Shown piece after piece: positions 19,640 through 29,303 of a stretch of DNA of 41,955 nucleotides; within the stretch, counting starts at the first letter, position 1, and every line of letters begins with the position of its first letter. The translations under genes were made by a program, and so were the position numbers. This stretch comes from Prochlorococcus sp. AG-670-O13 (GTDB lineage Bacteria > Cyanobacteriota > Cyanobacteriia > PCC-6307 > Cyanobiaceae). The stretch covers positions 1-41,955 of the forward strand of contig QCTB01000007.1 in NCBI GenBank assembly GCA_003209055.1. Reading direction: 5' to 3'. Below the pieces are notes generated by a model, which was given only the letters and a program-made list of their open reading frames with translations, was not told where the DNA came from and did no database searches.

Positions 19640-21409
19640 GTGACCCAAATTGATTCAGAGAAAAAATTAGATAGTTTAAAGCTTAGGAAATTGCTTGAAA
19701 CAATTTACAAGGATCATACTACCCAAGAGATCAACTTTATTTGTAATCAATTATTGCAGATTTTAGATAATTTCTCAGGGAAGTCTCGTTATGAAGAAAA
19801 AAGTGATGATAAAAAATGGGATGAATCTTATTCAGTTTTAATAACATATGCTGATGGTGTTTATAAAAAAGGAGAAGCAACACTCGTAACGCTTCGAGAA
19901 ATATTAAGCAATCATTTTGGAAGTCTTTCAAAAGTAGTTCATATACTTCCATTCCTTAAGTCAACTAGCGATGGCGGTTTTGCTGTCTCAAGTTATAAGT
20001 CTTTAGAACAGAGATTTGGTAGTTGGGAGGATCTAAATAGTTTTTCTAATAATCATTATTTAATGGCTGATTTAGTTTTAAATCATGTCTCTTCCTCTCA
20101 TCCCTGGGTTCAACAATTTATCAAATGTCAAGAACCTGGATTGTCTAATGTATTTTCTCCTTCGCAAGATCTTGACTGGAGCAATGTTGTACGACCCAGA
20201 AGTTCATCTCTTTTTTCACAAATAAATACAAATGATGGAAAAAAACAAGTTTGGACAACTTTTGGTCCAGATCAAATTGATTTGAACTGGCTTAATCCAA
20301 AAATGACAATTGAGTTCCTTAATTTGATTGTTACTTACTTATCGAATGGCATTAGATGGTTAAGACTAGATGCTGTCGGTTTTATCTGGAAGGAACCAGG
20401 AACTACATGTTTACATTTGCCACAAGCACATTCAATTGTAAAAATACTGAGAATATTGTTAACCTATCTTCATGAAAATGGGGTATTAATCACTGAAACA
20501 AATGTTCCACAAAAGGAGAATCTTTCTTATTTAATACCTGAAGATGAAGCACATATGGCTTATAATTTCCCTTTGCCCCCTCTTTTATTAGAAGCAATTA
20601 TTAGTTCAAGAGCAGATATTCTTAATTCATGGATTTGTGATTGGCCAGTTTTACCTGAAACTACAACTATGTTTAACTTCACGGCTTCTCACGATGGAGT
20701 TGGTTTAAGGGCTTTAGAGGGTTTAATGAATGAAGAAAGAGTTAAAGATTTATTGATTAATTGTGAGAAAAGAGGCGGACTAGTAAGCCATAGAAGATTA
20801 TCCAATGGCGAAGATAAACCTTATGAATTAAATATTAGTTGGTGGAGTGCAATGGAGGATCCTGGTCGAGATTCAAATCGTTTTCAATATGAAAGATTTT
20901 TATTAACTCAATTACTTGTTATGTCTCTAAAAGGTGTTCCCGCTTTTTATTTGCCCGCATTACTAGCCTCAGAAAATGATATAAAAAGTTTTTCCATGAC
21001 AGGTCAAAGAAGAGATTTAAATAGGGAAAAATTTAAGGCTGAGAAACTTTCCGCTATATTTAAAAATCCCGAATCTTATGCTAATAAAAATTTGCGATAT
21101 CTTCGAAATGCAATGGATGTTAGAGCAAAATTACCTCAATTTCATCCTAATTCCGAAATGGAGTGCCTATCTAAAAATAGAGGTGATATTGTTGTTATCA
21201 AAAGGGGTATTGGTTCAAAATCTGTTTTCACATTTCATAATATGACAGAAAATAAAATTAATTATAGATTGGGTGATTATGATTCAACTTCAATGATTAA
21301 AAATGATCTGAATATGGAGGATTACTTAACATCAAAAAAATATAACTGTAATAACATTCAACTTGACCCTTTTCAAGTAATATGGCTTGGTTTTTTGATA
21401 GATGATTGA
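19640..21409 (+). CDS. GH13_18 family phosphorylase; probable glucosylglycerate phosphorylase (often annotated sucrose phosphorylase)
   Basis: Alpha-amylase superfamily motifs WLRLDAVGFIWKEPGTTC, VLITETNVPQ, FNFTASHDGVG; operon with HAD phosphatase and glycerate kinase; GTG start. Confidence 0.75.
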   Translation: MTQIDSEKKLDSLKLRKLLETIYKDHTTQEINFICNQLLQILDNFSGKSRYEEKSDDKKWDESYSVLITYADGVYKKGEATLVTLREILSNHFGSLSKVVHILPFLKSTSDGGFAVSSYKSLEQRFGSWEDLNSFSNNHYLMADLVLNHVSSSHPWVQQFIKCQEPGLSNVFSPSQDLDWSNVVRPRSSSLFSQINTNDGKKQVWTTFGPDQIDLNWLNPKMTIEFLNLIVTYLSNGIRWLRLDAVGFIWKEPGTTCLHLPQAHSIVKILRILLTYLHENGVLITETNVPQKENLSYLIPEDEAHMAYNFPLPPLLLEAIISSRADILNSWICDWPVLPETTTMFNFTASHDGVGLRALEGLMNEERVKDLLINCEKRGGLVSHRRLSNGEDKPYELNISWWSAMEDPGRDSNRFQYERFLLTQLLVMSLKGVPAFYLPALLASENDIKSFSMTGQRRDLNREKFKAEKLSAIFKNPESYANKNLRYLRNAMDVRAKLPQFHPNSEMECLSKNRGDIVVIKRGIGSKSVFTFHNMTENKINYRLGDYDSTSMIKNDLNMEDYLTSKKYNCNNIQLDPFQVIWLGFLIDD

Positions 21410-22205
21410 AAATTCTCCTATTTGGGTAGTAAGTGATGTTGATGGAACATTAATGGATCATTCTTATGATTTGACTCCAGCAAAAGAAACTATAAAATTG
21501 CTTCAAGAATTATTAATCCCAGTAATACTATGCACAAGTAAAACCGCCGCTGAAGTCAAAGTAATCAGAAAACAACTCAATTTAACTGATCCTTATATCG
21601 TAGAGAATGGTGCTGCCATTTATGGTGAATCTTTAAATATGGCAAATGGTGAAATTATTCTTGGAGAAAAATACGAAATACTTGAGAACATTTTAAAAAG
21701 TATTTCAAATGAAATTAATTATGAATTATTACCACTTAATAATATTTCTGATCAAGATGCAACAGAACTTACTGGATTAAAGGGACATTCCCTGATATTA
21801 ATGAGGGATAGGCACTGGAGTATGCCATTCTTAAACCCTCCGGAAAACATGGTGAATATCATTAACATTTGCTGCAAGAAATTTAATGTAGAAATTTTTA
21901 GAGGTAATAGGATGAGCCATATGTTATCTATTAATTCGAACAAGGGAAAAGCAATAAATGAGCTTAAGAAATATTCAAAAAATCCAGATATCAAAATTAT
22001 TGGTTTAGGCGATTCACCTAACGATTTACCTTTATTATTGAATTCGGATTTTAAAATCGTTATTCCTAGTCCTAGTGGACCAAATATGAAATTATTAGAG
22101 GAATTAAAGAATTTTGAATTTACTTTAGCCAGCGAACCAAATGGTTATGGATGGAAAAATGAAATTAATAAGCTAATTAATAAATTGGTATTAAGTAAAA
22201 AATGA
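21402..22205 (+). CDS. gpgP: glucosyl-/mannosyl-3-phosphoglycerate phosphatase (HAD family)
   Basis: WVVSDVDGTLMDHSYD, LCTSKTAAEV, IIGLGDSPNDLPLL; overlaps the upstream gene by 8 bp. Confidence 0.82.
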   Translation: MIENSPIWVVSDVDGTLMDHSYDLTPAKETIKLLQELLIPVILCTSKTAAEVKVIRKQLNLTDPYIVENGAAIYGESLNMANGEIILGEKYEILENILKSISNEINYELLPLNNISDQDATELTGLKGHSLILMRDRHWSMPFLNPPENMVNIINICCKKFNVEIFRGNRMSHMLSINSNKGKAINELKKYSKNPDIKIIGLGDSPNDLPLLLNSDFKIVIPSPSGPNMKLLEELKNFEFTLASEPNGYGWKNEINKLINKLVLSKK

Positions 22206-23149
22206 ATGATTTAAATATTGAATTCCCATTAGATGATTTTGAAAAATTAATTTCACAGATTGGTTGGAAAACATCTGATGAATGGTTTAAGTTCTGGAAT
22301 AGTAAGAAAGACAAACTTTCTATAGATGAATTTTGGGATAAGAAGGTTAATGATGATTGGATTTGGGGCTTAGCTTTACCTCTTTTTTCTCAGGCATATA
22401 AATTTAATAATAATTGTCCTGAACGAAAAATAATTGGTATATCAGCTCTTCCAGGAACTGGTAAAACAACATTAGGTAAATGGTTGGAGAATATATCCTT
22501 GAAATTTAATTTCAAGATATCAGTTATCTCTATTGATGATTTTTATCTTCCCTCTGATGAAATGGAATTAGCAATTAAGAATAATCCCTGGAATGTATCA
22601 AGAGGTTTTCCTGGTAGCCACTCTATTAATTTATTAAGAGAGAAATTACTTGAATGGAAGGCTGATGGCATATTAAATAGGCCAGTTTTTGATAAATCCT
22701 TAAGAAATGGTTTAGGCGATAGGTCTCATTGGAAGAATGATTCTCCTGATTTGGTAATAATTGAGGGATGGTTCTTAGGTGTGAAACCTTTATCTATTGA
22801 TAAAAATAAAATTGAAAAATTTCATCCTCCATTAAGTACTTATGAAACTTCTTACAGAGTTAATATTCAAAGTAATTTAGAAAAGTATATAGATATTTGG
22901 AGACTGATTGATCAAATATGGCATTTAAAACCCATTAAATTCGAATATATGAATTTGTGGAAAACACATCAAGAAAAAAGCATGCTTATAAAACGAGGTA
23001 GTGCTCTTCAAGATAAAAAATTGTTTAATTTTCTTAGAATGTTGAATGTGTCAATTCCTCATAAGAGTTTTGATGAGATTAGTTCAGATGTCTTATTGTT
23101 AATCAACCAAGAGAGAAAATTAATTAATGTAAGTGTAAATAAATATTGA
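22202..23149 (+). CDS. glycerate kinase (GLYK/P-loop kinase type)
   Basis: ISALPGTGKTTLGKWL, SIDDFYLPSDEM, NPWNVSRGFPGSHS, VIIEGWFLG; ATGA overlap with the upstream gene. Confidence 0.82.
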   Translation: MNDLNIEFPLDDFEKLISQIGWKTSDEWFKFWNSKKDKLSIDEFWDKKVNDDWIWGLALPLFSQAYKFNNNCPERKIIGISALPGTGKTTLGKWLENISLKFNFKISVISIDDFYLPSDEMELAIKNNPWNVSRGFPGSHSINLLREKLLEWKADGILNRPVFDKSLRNGLGDRSHWKNDSPDLVIIEGWFLGVKPLSIDKNKIEKFHPPLSTYETSYRVNIQSNLEKYIDIWRLIDQIWHLKPIKFEYMNLWKTHQEKSMLIKRGSALQDKKLFNFLRMLNVSIPHKSFDEISSDVLLLINQERKLINVSVNKY

Positions 23150-23165
23150 TCCAAAAATTTTTTTA

Positions 23166-23179
23166 GTAATAATTTATAC
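23166..23179 (+). promoter_or_regulatory. NtcA-core-like palindrome GTA-N8-TAC
   Basis: gtaataatttatac, 59 bp before the 23238 ORF start; chance matches are expected at this AT content. Confidence 0.25.
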
Positions 23180-23237
23180 ATTATTATTCAATTTGTTTAG
23201 TGTTTAATAAAAAGTAATTTTTTAGCAATTTTTAGGG

Positions 23238-23465
23238 ATGATTGAGTTTTCTTATAAGAATGAAGGTTGTAGAATGATAGTTTTGAGATGTATTGGTCCC
23301 TCAAACTTTTTCTTAGAAAGAGTTTTATTTCCAACCGATATCCTTACCTTTATGGCACCCAACGATTCTAGGGTCGAGATTTGGGGTAATGAATTGTATG
23401 GACCCAAATTAGAAGAAAGGATAAGAATTTCATCTGAAAATGAAGATGCATCTTTAGTAGCTTGA
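23238..23465 (+). CDS. DUF1830-like small protein (75 aa or shorter)
   Basis: RCIGPSNFFLERVLFPTDILTFMAPNDSRVEIW resembles the DUF1830 pattern; family from memory. Confidence 0.6.
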   Translation: MIEFSYKNEGCRMIVLRCIGPSNFFLERVLFPTDILTFMAPNDSRVEIWGNELYGPKLEERIRISSENEDASLVA

Positions 23466-23550
23466 CTTTAGATATTTTAATTGTCTTCGAGTCAGAGTTT
23501 TTATCGTCCGCAGTTAAAATTATTGATATCATCAGTTTAGTTTTTTGTTT

Positions 23551-23682
23551 ATGATAATGTCACATTTTGCATCTTTTGCAATTGGAGGTTTTGTTCCTTC
23601 AGCAGCTATTGCGGGAGTTTTAGTTTTAATTGGTCTTGGAGCCTTTTTCTATCTTGGATTGAAAGGTCCAACAGATTATTAA
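23551..23682 (+). CDS. small single-TM protein (43 aa)
   Basis: MIMSHFASFAIGGFVPSAAIAGVLVLIGLGAFFYLGLKGPTDY; read directly, below the ORF-track cutoff. Confidence 0.6.
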   Translation: MIMSHFASFAIGGFVPSAAIAGVLVLIGLGAFFYLGLKGPTDY

Positions 23683-23716
23683 ATAAAATCTGAATTTTTA
23701 AATATACTTTTTTTAG

Positions 23717-23851
23717 ATGGACCTTACTTTAGTATTATTTGTAATTAGCTTACCCTTTGTACTGTTAACAGCTTATTTTGGTACGAAAAATGATTTTTAC
23801 GAAAGTGAGAATTATAAAGGTGATGGTTGTGCTCATGATGTTAAGAGATAA
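23717..23851 (+). CDS. small single-TM protein (44 aa)
   Basis: MDLTLVLFVISLPFVLLTAYFGTKNDFYESENYKGDGCAHDVKR; read directly, below the ORF-track cutoff. Confidence 0.6.
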   Translation: MDLTLVLFVISLPFVLLTAYFGTKNDFYESENYKGDGCAHDVKR

Positions 23852-23853
23852 TT

Positions 23854-24132
23854 TTAATTAGAATTACCGCTATAAATACACGTCCATTTATTATCAAATT
23901 GCCAAACAGGTGTATAAATATCATTAGAGATCTTATTTCCGGCTTTTTTACAAGTTTCTATATCTTTCATAGGAATAGTATGAAGTGATGGACTTGTAAT
24001 ACCACTTACTTCCGGTCTTCCTCCCGGTCCTTGTCTATAAGTTCCAATGACTAGCCAATAATCAGCCTTGACAATATCAGAAAATATAAAAAGACTTAGA
24101 AAAACTAAGATTTTAAAATAAATATTCTTCAT
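23854..24132 (-). CDS. hypothetical secreted protein (92 aa)
   Basis: Signal peptide-like MKNIYFKILVFLSLFIFSDIVKA; two Cys in the mature part. Confidence 0.6.
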   Translation of the reverse strand: MKNIYFKILVFLSLFIFSDIVKADYWLVIGTYRQGPGGRPEVSGITSPSLHTIPMKDIETCKKAGNKISNDIYTPVWQFDNKWTCIYSGNSN

Positions 24133-24222
24133 TATGTTTATACATTAGCTTTTCTTCCTGGAATGTAAATTGTATTATTTTTAATTGATATTATTATTAG
24201 ATCATCTTTTAAATAAAGTATA

Positions 24223-25023
24223 TTGGATTATTTAAAATTTATATTTTATGGAATAATTCAAGGCCTAACAGAATTTATACCTGTAAGTAGTACTGCACAT
24301 TTAAAAATTATATCTCTATTTATTGGTATTGAGGATCCAGGCTCTTCTATATCGGCGATTATACAATTAGGAAGCATTTTTGCCTTATTATGGTATTTTA
24401 GAAAAAATATTTTTAATCAAAGGATTAAAAAATCTAGATATATTTTCCAAAAATTTGTTTCCAATAAATTATATAAATCTATCTTTATAGGAACAATCCC
24501 TATAGTTTGTCTTGGAGCATATATAAAATTGTTTGTACCAGGATATTCAAATTCCTTCTTTCGTTCAAATTTATCTATTGCATTAATATCTATTTTAATG
24601 TCAATAATAATGTTCTTTGCGGATATTTCTCATAATAAATTCGTTAATTTAAGTAATCATAAATATCTCAATAGTTTCTTTATTGGTATTGCTCAAGCTT
24701 TTGCAATTATTCCAGGAGTATCACGTTCCGGCTCAACTATTTCTATGGCACTCTTATGTGGTTGGGAGAGGAAAGATGCTGCTAAATTTTCTTTTATCCT
24801 TGGTATACCAGCAATTTCATTGGCTGCTTTTGTTGAATTTTTAAATTCTATAAATCAATTTGCTACATTTCCATTCTTACCACTATTGGTTGGTTTAATT
24901 ACAACTTTCTTCTCTTCTTTATTAGCAATTGAATTTTTAATAAATTATATTTCCACTAATGGACTCAAAATATTTATTATTTATAGATTGATATTTGGAA
25001 TTTTGATTCTTATAAAATTATAG
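24223..25023 (+). CDS. uppP: undecaprenyl-diphosphatase
   Basis: GIIQGLTEFIPVSSTAHL and PGVSRSGSTISMALL motifs. Confidence 0.95.
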   Translation: MDYLKFIFYGIIQGLTEFIPVSSTAHLKIISLFIGIEDPGSSISAIIQLGSIFALLWYFRKNIFNQRIKKSRYIFQKFVSNKLYKSIFIGTIPIVCLGAYIKLFVPGYSNSFFRSNLSIALISILMSIIMFFADISHNKFVNLSNHKYLNSFFIGIAQAFAIIPGVSRSGSTISMALLCGWERKDAAKFSFILGIPAISLAAFVEFLNSINQFATFPFLPLLVGLITTFFSSLLAIEFLINYISTNGLKIFIIYRLIFGILILIKL

Positions 25024-25085
25024 TTATTAAAAATTTTGAAAACTTTTTTACTTCTATGTTAGTGTTTTTATAAATTTTATTTCGT

Positions 25086-25244
25086 ATGAATTTCTTCATA
25101 TCATATCAACTAGGCGAGGTTGAAGTTTCAAATCTTACTATCATTATATGTGCAATTTTTTCTTCATTTACCTTTATTGCTGTTGGAATAAGTTCTTATA
25201 AGCTATACAAATCATTAATTAATAATGATGATACCGTTACTTGA
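25086..25244 (+). CDS. candidate small membrane protein (52 aa)
   Basis: MNFFISYQLGEVEVSNLTIIICAIFSSFTFIAVGISSYKLYKSLINNDDTVT; stop abuts the tRNA. Confidence 0.5.
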   Translation: MNFFISYQLGEVEVSNLTIIICAIFSSFTFIAVGISSYKLYKSLINNDDTVT

Positions 25245-25318
25245 TCGGAACGGCGGGATTTGAACCCACGACCCCCACTACCCCAAAGTGGTGCGCTACC
25301 AAACTGCGCTACGCCCCG
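25245..25318 (-). tRNA. tRNA-Pro (anticodon GGG)
   Basis: Minus strand CGGGGCG TA GCGCAGTTTGGTAGCGC A CCACT TTGGGGT AGTGG ... GTGGGTTCGAATCCC..CGTTCCG; 7-bp acceptor stem pairs; anticodon loop TTGGGGT. Confidence 0.93.
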
Positions 25319-25345
25319 TTTTTATACTATAAATAAGAACCGGTT

Positions 25346-26074
25346 TCAATTGTTAATCTTTATAGGATTATTATTAGATCTCAATACACATTTATCTATA
25401 TCCCAATTGAAATTATTCCAAGTATCTTTTGGAAGTTTGTAATTGCTCCCATTGAAACTACCTAATTTTATTTTTGTAGGAGATGCTGAGCAATACTGAC
25501 GACTTCCTTCTACGGCTAAATATTGCTGATGATAATCTTCGGCGTAATAATAAGTGTCAATCTTTTTAATCTCTGTTTCTATTAAGCCAAAATTATTTGC
25601 ATAAAGCTCTTCTTGATAGGCTTCTTTGCTAGCAAGAATTATATCTTTATTCTTTTCATGTGTATAAAAAATAGTTGATCTATATTGTGTACCCGTATCA
25701 TTTCCTTGCCTATTTTTTTGGGTTGGATTATGACATTCCCAGAACATTTTTAATAAATCACTTATATCAATTTTATTTATATTCCAAACTACTTTAACTA
25801 CTTCTGCATGACCAGTAACACCTGAACATACTTGATAGTATGAAGGATTTTTTTTCTCTCCACCGGCGTAACCTACAGAGGTTGTAACAACTCCTGGCAG
25901 TTTCCAGAAACATTTTTCTGCACCCCAAAAACATCCACATCCAAATATTATGGAATCCTCTTCGAAATTAGGTTCCTCTTTAATATCTGTATTTAATATT
26001 CTATGGAAGAAACTTGACTCATTCCCAGAAATTAATTCCTCTTTATTCATGATTTTTTTTAGAAATTCAAACAT
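25346..26074 (-). CDS. msrA: peptide-methionine (S)-S-oxide reductase
   Basis: FGCGCFWGAEKCFW, VGYAGG, GHAEVVKV, YRSTIFYT. Confidence 0.93.
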   Translation of the reverse strand: MFEFLKKIMNKEELISGNESSFFHRILNTDIKEEPNFEEDSIIFGCGCFWGAEKCFWKLPGVVTTSVGYAGGEKKNPSYYQVCSGVTGHAEVVKVVWNINKIDISDLLKMFWECHNPTQKNRQGNDTGTQYRSTIFYTHEKNKDIILASKEAYQEELYANNFGLIETEIKKIDTYYYAEDYHQQYLAVEGSRQYCSASPTKIKLGSFNGSNYKLPKDTWNNFNWDIDKCVLRSNNNPIKINN

Positions 26075-26105
26075 TTTGTACCTAGCTATAAATTAAAAAT
26101 TGGAT

Positions 26106-27851
26106 TTAATTTACTATTTGCTTAGTAGCAATTTCTCTTTCCCAAAGTCTTTTATATAAGCCTTTTGTTTTTATCAAATCTTTGTGGATCCCTTCCTGCA
26201 CTATTTTACCTTTGTCCATTACAAGTACCCTATCACATGTAGCTGCCACAGATAATTGATGGCTAATCATCAAGATTGTTTTGCTTTTGTTTTCTCTCAT
26301 CTCCTCGATAATTACTGAAGCAGTTTTGTTGTCTACACTTGCCAAGGCATCATCTAAAACTACTACTGAAGTATCTACTAGAAGTGCTCTCCCTAAAGCT
26401 GTTCTTTGGCGTTGACCTCCGCTTAGTGTAATACCTCTTTCTCCTACAATTGTTTTAAAACCTTGAGGGAAATTATTAATATCATCTATCAAGCCTGCAT
26501 TTATTGCACTTTCCTTAACAGTATTTCTAGAAGCTTTAGGTTCTCCAAACTTTAGATTCTCAGAAATCGTCGATGTAAATAAAAATGCTTCTTGAGGAAC
26601 AATAGAAATGTTTTTTCTTAAATCTCGTAATTTTATATTTTTAATATCAATATCATCTATAAATAATTGATTATCTGGTATTTCAATAGTTCTACCTAAT
26701 GATTTTGCTAAGGTAGTTTTCCCACAGCCTACTGGCCCTACTATTGCAATAAGCTCTCCTGGAAAAATTTTAAAATTTAACCCATTCAAAGAGTTAAATT
26801 TTGATCCTTCATATCTTATTTTTAAATCTTTCGCTTCAATAAAACCTTTAATCTTTTTCACAAGAGCTTTAGCTTTTGCATTATCAACAATTTTTGGACT
26901 ATTCTGAAAAATCTCTTCAACTCTATCAAGACTGACTTGTCCCAATTGAAAAGTATTTAATGTAAAACCTAAAAGAGCAGTAGGAAATACAAGCCTTTCG
27001 ACGAATAATATCAATGCTACTAGGCCACCAATTGTAATGTATCCATTTTCTAGTTGAGATGTTCCAAGACCTAAAAGAATTAAAAGTGAAATTGAAGAGA
27101 TACCTTGCAATAAAGGAAATAAAGTACTTGCTGTTCTTGCAAGCTTTATTGCTGAATTGCGATATGTTTTATTGTAATTATTAAACTCCTTTTTTTCGGC
27201 ATTTTCTTGTGCATAAATTTTAATAGCACTTATCCCCGATAAATCTTCTTGAATTAAATCACTAAGTTTGGAAAGTGATTCTTGTTGTATTTTTCTTTGA
27301 CTTACCATTCTCCCTCCAAATAAGCTGACAATTATTAATATCATTGGAAATATCATTAATGCAGCAACCGTTAAAGATTTATTGATTGATAACATTGAAG
27401 GAATAGTTAGAGAATAAGCTAGAACGATATTGCATAAACTTAAGACAGTAAACCCCAATAGTCTTCTTATGTTTTCTACATCACTAGTTGCTCTACTAAT
27501 AATATCTCCACTACCTTTTTTTTGAATCCAATCAGGATCTTGTATTAGTAAATGGTCAAATAATTTTTGGCGAAGATTTACTTCAACTTTCCTGCCTATA
27601 CCAAATACAATCTGTCTTGAAAACAACCTTATTAAACCCATACAAGTGGCTAAAAACATAAGCCATAATGATTTTGTTATGACGAAATTGGCAGAAAATC
27701 CATCTTTCAATTGATCAATTATGTTTTTAACTTCTAATGGAATTAAAACGCTTAAAATATTTACTACTAAAAGTGCAATACCACCATATACAAATTCTTT
27801 TTTGTAAGGTTTGAGATATTTTATTATGACTTTTAATTTTAGATTCTTCAT
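26106..27851 (-). CDS. ABC exporter, fused TM domain and ATPase (MsbA/multidrug-like)
   Basis: N-terminal TM domain; Walker A GPVGCGKTT, signature LSGGQRQR, Walker B VVVLDDALASVD. Confidence 0.9.
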   Translation of the reverse strand: MKNLKLKVIIKYLKPYKKEFVYGGIALLVVNILSVLIPLEVKNIIDQLKDGFSANFVITKSLWLMFLATCMGLIRLFSRQIVFGIGRKVEVNLRQKLFDHLLIQDPDWIQKKGSGDIISRATSDVENIRRLLGFTVLSLCNIVLAYSLTIPSMLSINKSLTVAALMIFPMILIIVSLFGGRMVSQRKIQQESLSKLSDLIQEDLSGISAIKIYAQENAEKKEFNNYNKTYRNSAIKLARTASTLFPLLQGISSISLLILLGLGTSQLENGYITIGGLVALILFVERLVFPTALLGFTLNTFQLGQVSLDRVEEIFQNSPKIVDNAKAKALVKKIKGFIEAKDLKIRYEGSKFNSLNGLNFKIFPGELIAIVGPVGCGKTTLAKSLGRTIEIPDNQLFIDDIDIKNIKLRDLRKNISIVPQEAFLFTSTISENLKFGEPKASRNTVKESAINAGLIDDINNFPQGFKTIVGERGITLSGGQRQRTALGRALLVDTSVVVLDDALASVDNKTASVIIEEMRENKSKTILMISHQLSVAATCDRVLVMDKGKIVQEGIHKDLIKTKGLYKRLWEREIATKQIVN

Positions 27852-27931
27852 TTAATATTTCCCATAAGATTAAGATAATGTTTCATTTTATAATATGTGA
27901 GCTAGCTTTATAAATGATTTGATTTTTTATT

Positions 27932-28228
27932 ATGAGCAATGAACAAACTCATCCCCTTCATACAACTGATAAAAAGATTATAGATTCTCTTATAACTAAA
28001 GTTGTTCCGGAAGATTTTGACTTGATTAATTTAGCTAGGTTAATTAATCGTTATGAGGAATTTCCTGGTGAAAATGAAATTAAGGAAGATATTGAAAAAA
28101 CACTTAAATTTTGGAAAATTACAAAAGAAATTCTTTTTTCAAAGACAAGAAAATTATGGTCAAATAATTTTAGGCCATCAAATACTGCTAAAGATTTGGT
28201 AGGTTCAGGTTTTGATACTTCTAATTGA
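27932..28228 (+). CDS. DUF3288-like cyanobacterial protein
   Basis: EQTHPLHTTDKKIIDSL... pattern; family from memory. Confidence 0.65.
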   Translation: MSNEQTHPLHTTDKKIIDSLITKVVPEDFDLINLARLINRYEEFPGENEIKEDIEKTLKFWKITKEILFSKTRKLWSNNFRPSNTAKDLVGSGFDTSN

Positions 28229-28254
28229 TCTATTAACTATATTTTAATAAAAAT

Positions 28255-29286
28255 ATGTCTATTAATAAAACAAATTCAGAAATTCTAGATCAATTACTTC
28301 ATGGACAAAATCTTGATGATGAGACCTCAAGATCTTTGATGATAAGGTGGCTAGATGATGAAATAATGGATGTTCAAACAGGAGCTTTTTTAAGCGCTTT
28401 TAGAGCTAAAGGCGTTACAGGGACAGAACTTTCCTCTATGGCAGATGTACTTTTAAACGCTTGTGAATTACCTTCCCAAAGACCTGAGTTATTTATGGTT
28501 GATACTTGTGGTACCGGAGGTGATGGTGCAAATACTTTTAATATTTCAACTGCTGTTGCTTTTGTGGCCTCATCATGTGGAGTAAATATTGCAAAACACG
28601 GAAATAAAAGTGCTAGTGGAAAAGTTGGATCTGCAGATGTTTTATTAAATCTTGGTATTAATCTAAATGCATCATTAAAAAAGGTTATTTCTGCTATTGA
28701 CGAAATAGGAATAACATTTTTATTTGCTCCTGCTTGGCATAAATCCCTAATTAAATTGGCTCCTCTAAGAAGGACTCTTGGTATTAGAACTGTTTTTAAT
28801 CAATTAGGCCCATTAGTAAATCCTTTAAGACCAAATGCTCAAGTTTTAGGAGTTGCCTCTGCAGATCTACTAAATCCTATGGCTTCTGCTTTAAGCAGAC
28901 TAGGAATGGACAGAGCGATTGTTGTTCATGGCTATGGAGGTCTGGATGAGGCTTCATTAGAGGGAGATAATGAAATCATATTTGTAGATAAAGGTACGTT
29001 AAAATATTCAAAACTTAATGTTTCTGATTTTATTCATAAAAATACCTCTAACAGTGAACTTATCGTTTCAAATAATGAGTCTTATGAAGACATATTAGAG
29101 TCTGTTTTAAATGGCACTGGTAAAAAGGCGCATATGGATGTTGTAGCATTAAATACCTCGTTAGTACTTTGGGTTGCAGGAATTGAAGATGATATTGAAA
29201 AGGGATTTAACCAAGCTTTGTTTTCTATGAGTAAAGCAAAACCTTCGGCTAAATTTTCACTTTTGAAAGCTTATCTTGAATCATAA
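28255..29286 (+). CDS. trpD: anthranilate phosphoribosyltransferase
   Basis: [45 protein letters not shown]. Confidence 0.96.
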   Translation: MSINKTNSEILDQLLHGQNLDDETSRSLMIRWLDDEIMDVQTGAFLSAFRAKGVTGTELSSMADVLLNACELPSQRPELFMVDTCGTGGDGANTFNISTAVAFVASSCGVNIAKHGNKSASGKVGSADVLLNLGINLNASLKKVISAIDEIGITFLFAPAWHKSLIKLAPLRRTLGIRTVFNQLGPLVNPLRPNAQVLGVASADLLNPMASALSRLGMDRAIVVHGYGGLDEASLEGDNEIIFVDKGTLKYSKLNVSDFIHKNTSNSELIVSNNESYEDILESVLNGTGKKAHMDVVALNTSLVLWVAGIEDDIEKGFNQALFSMSKAKPSAKFSLLKAYLES

Positions 29287-29303
29287 GAAATATTTTTCAT
29301 TCA

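Noticed and set aside
25260-25442. Plus-strand 60-aa ORF MNPRPPLPQSGALPNC...
   Set aside because: Overlaps tRNA-Pro and the msrA 3' end; translation of tRNA antisense is a common artefact
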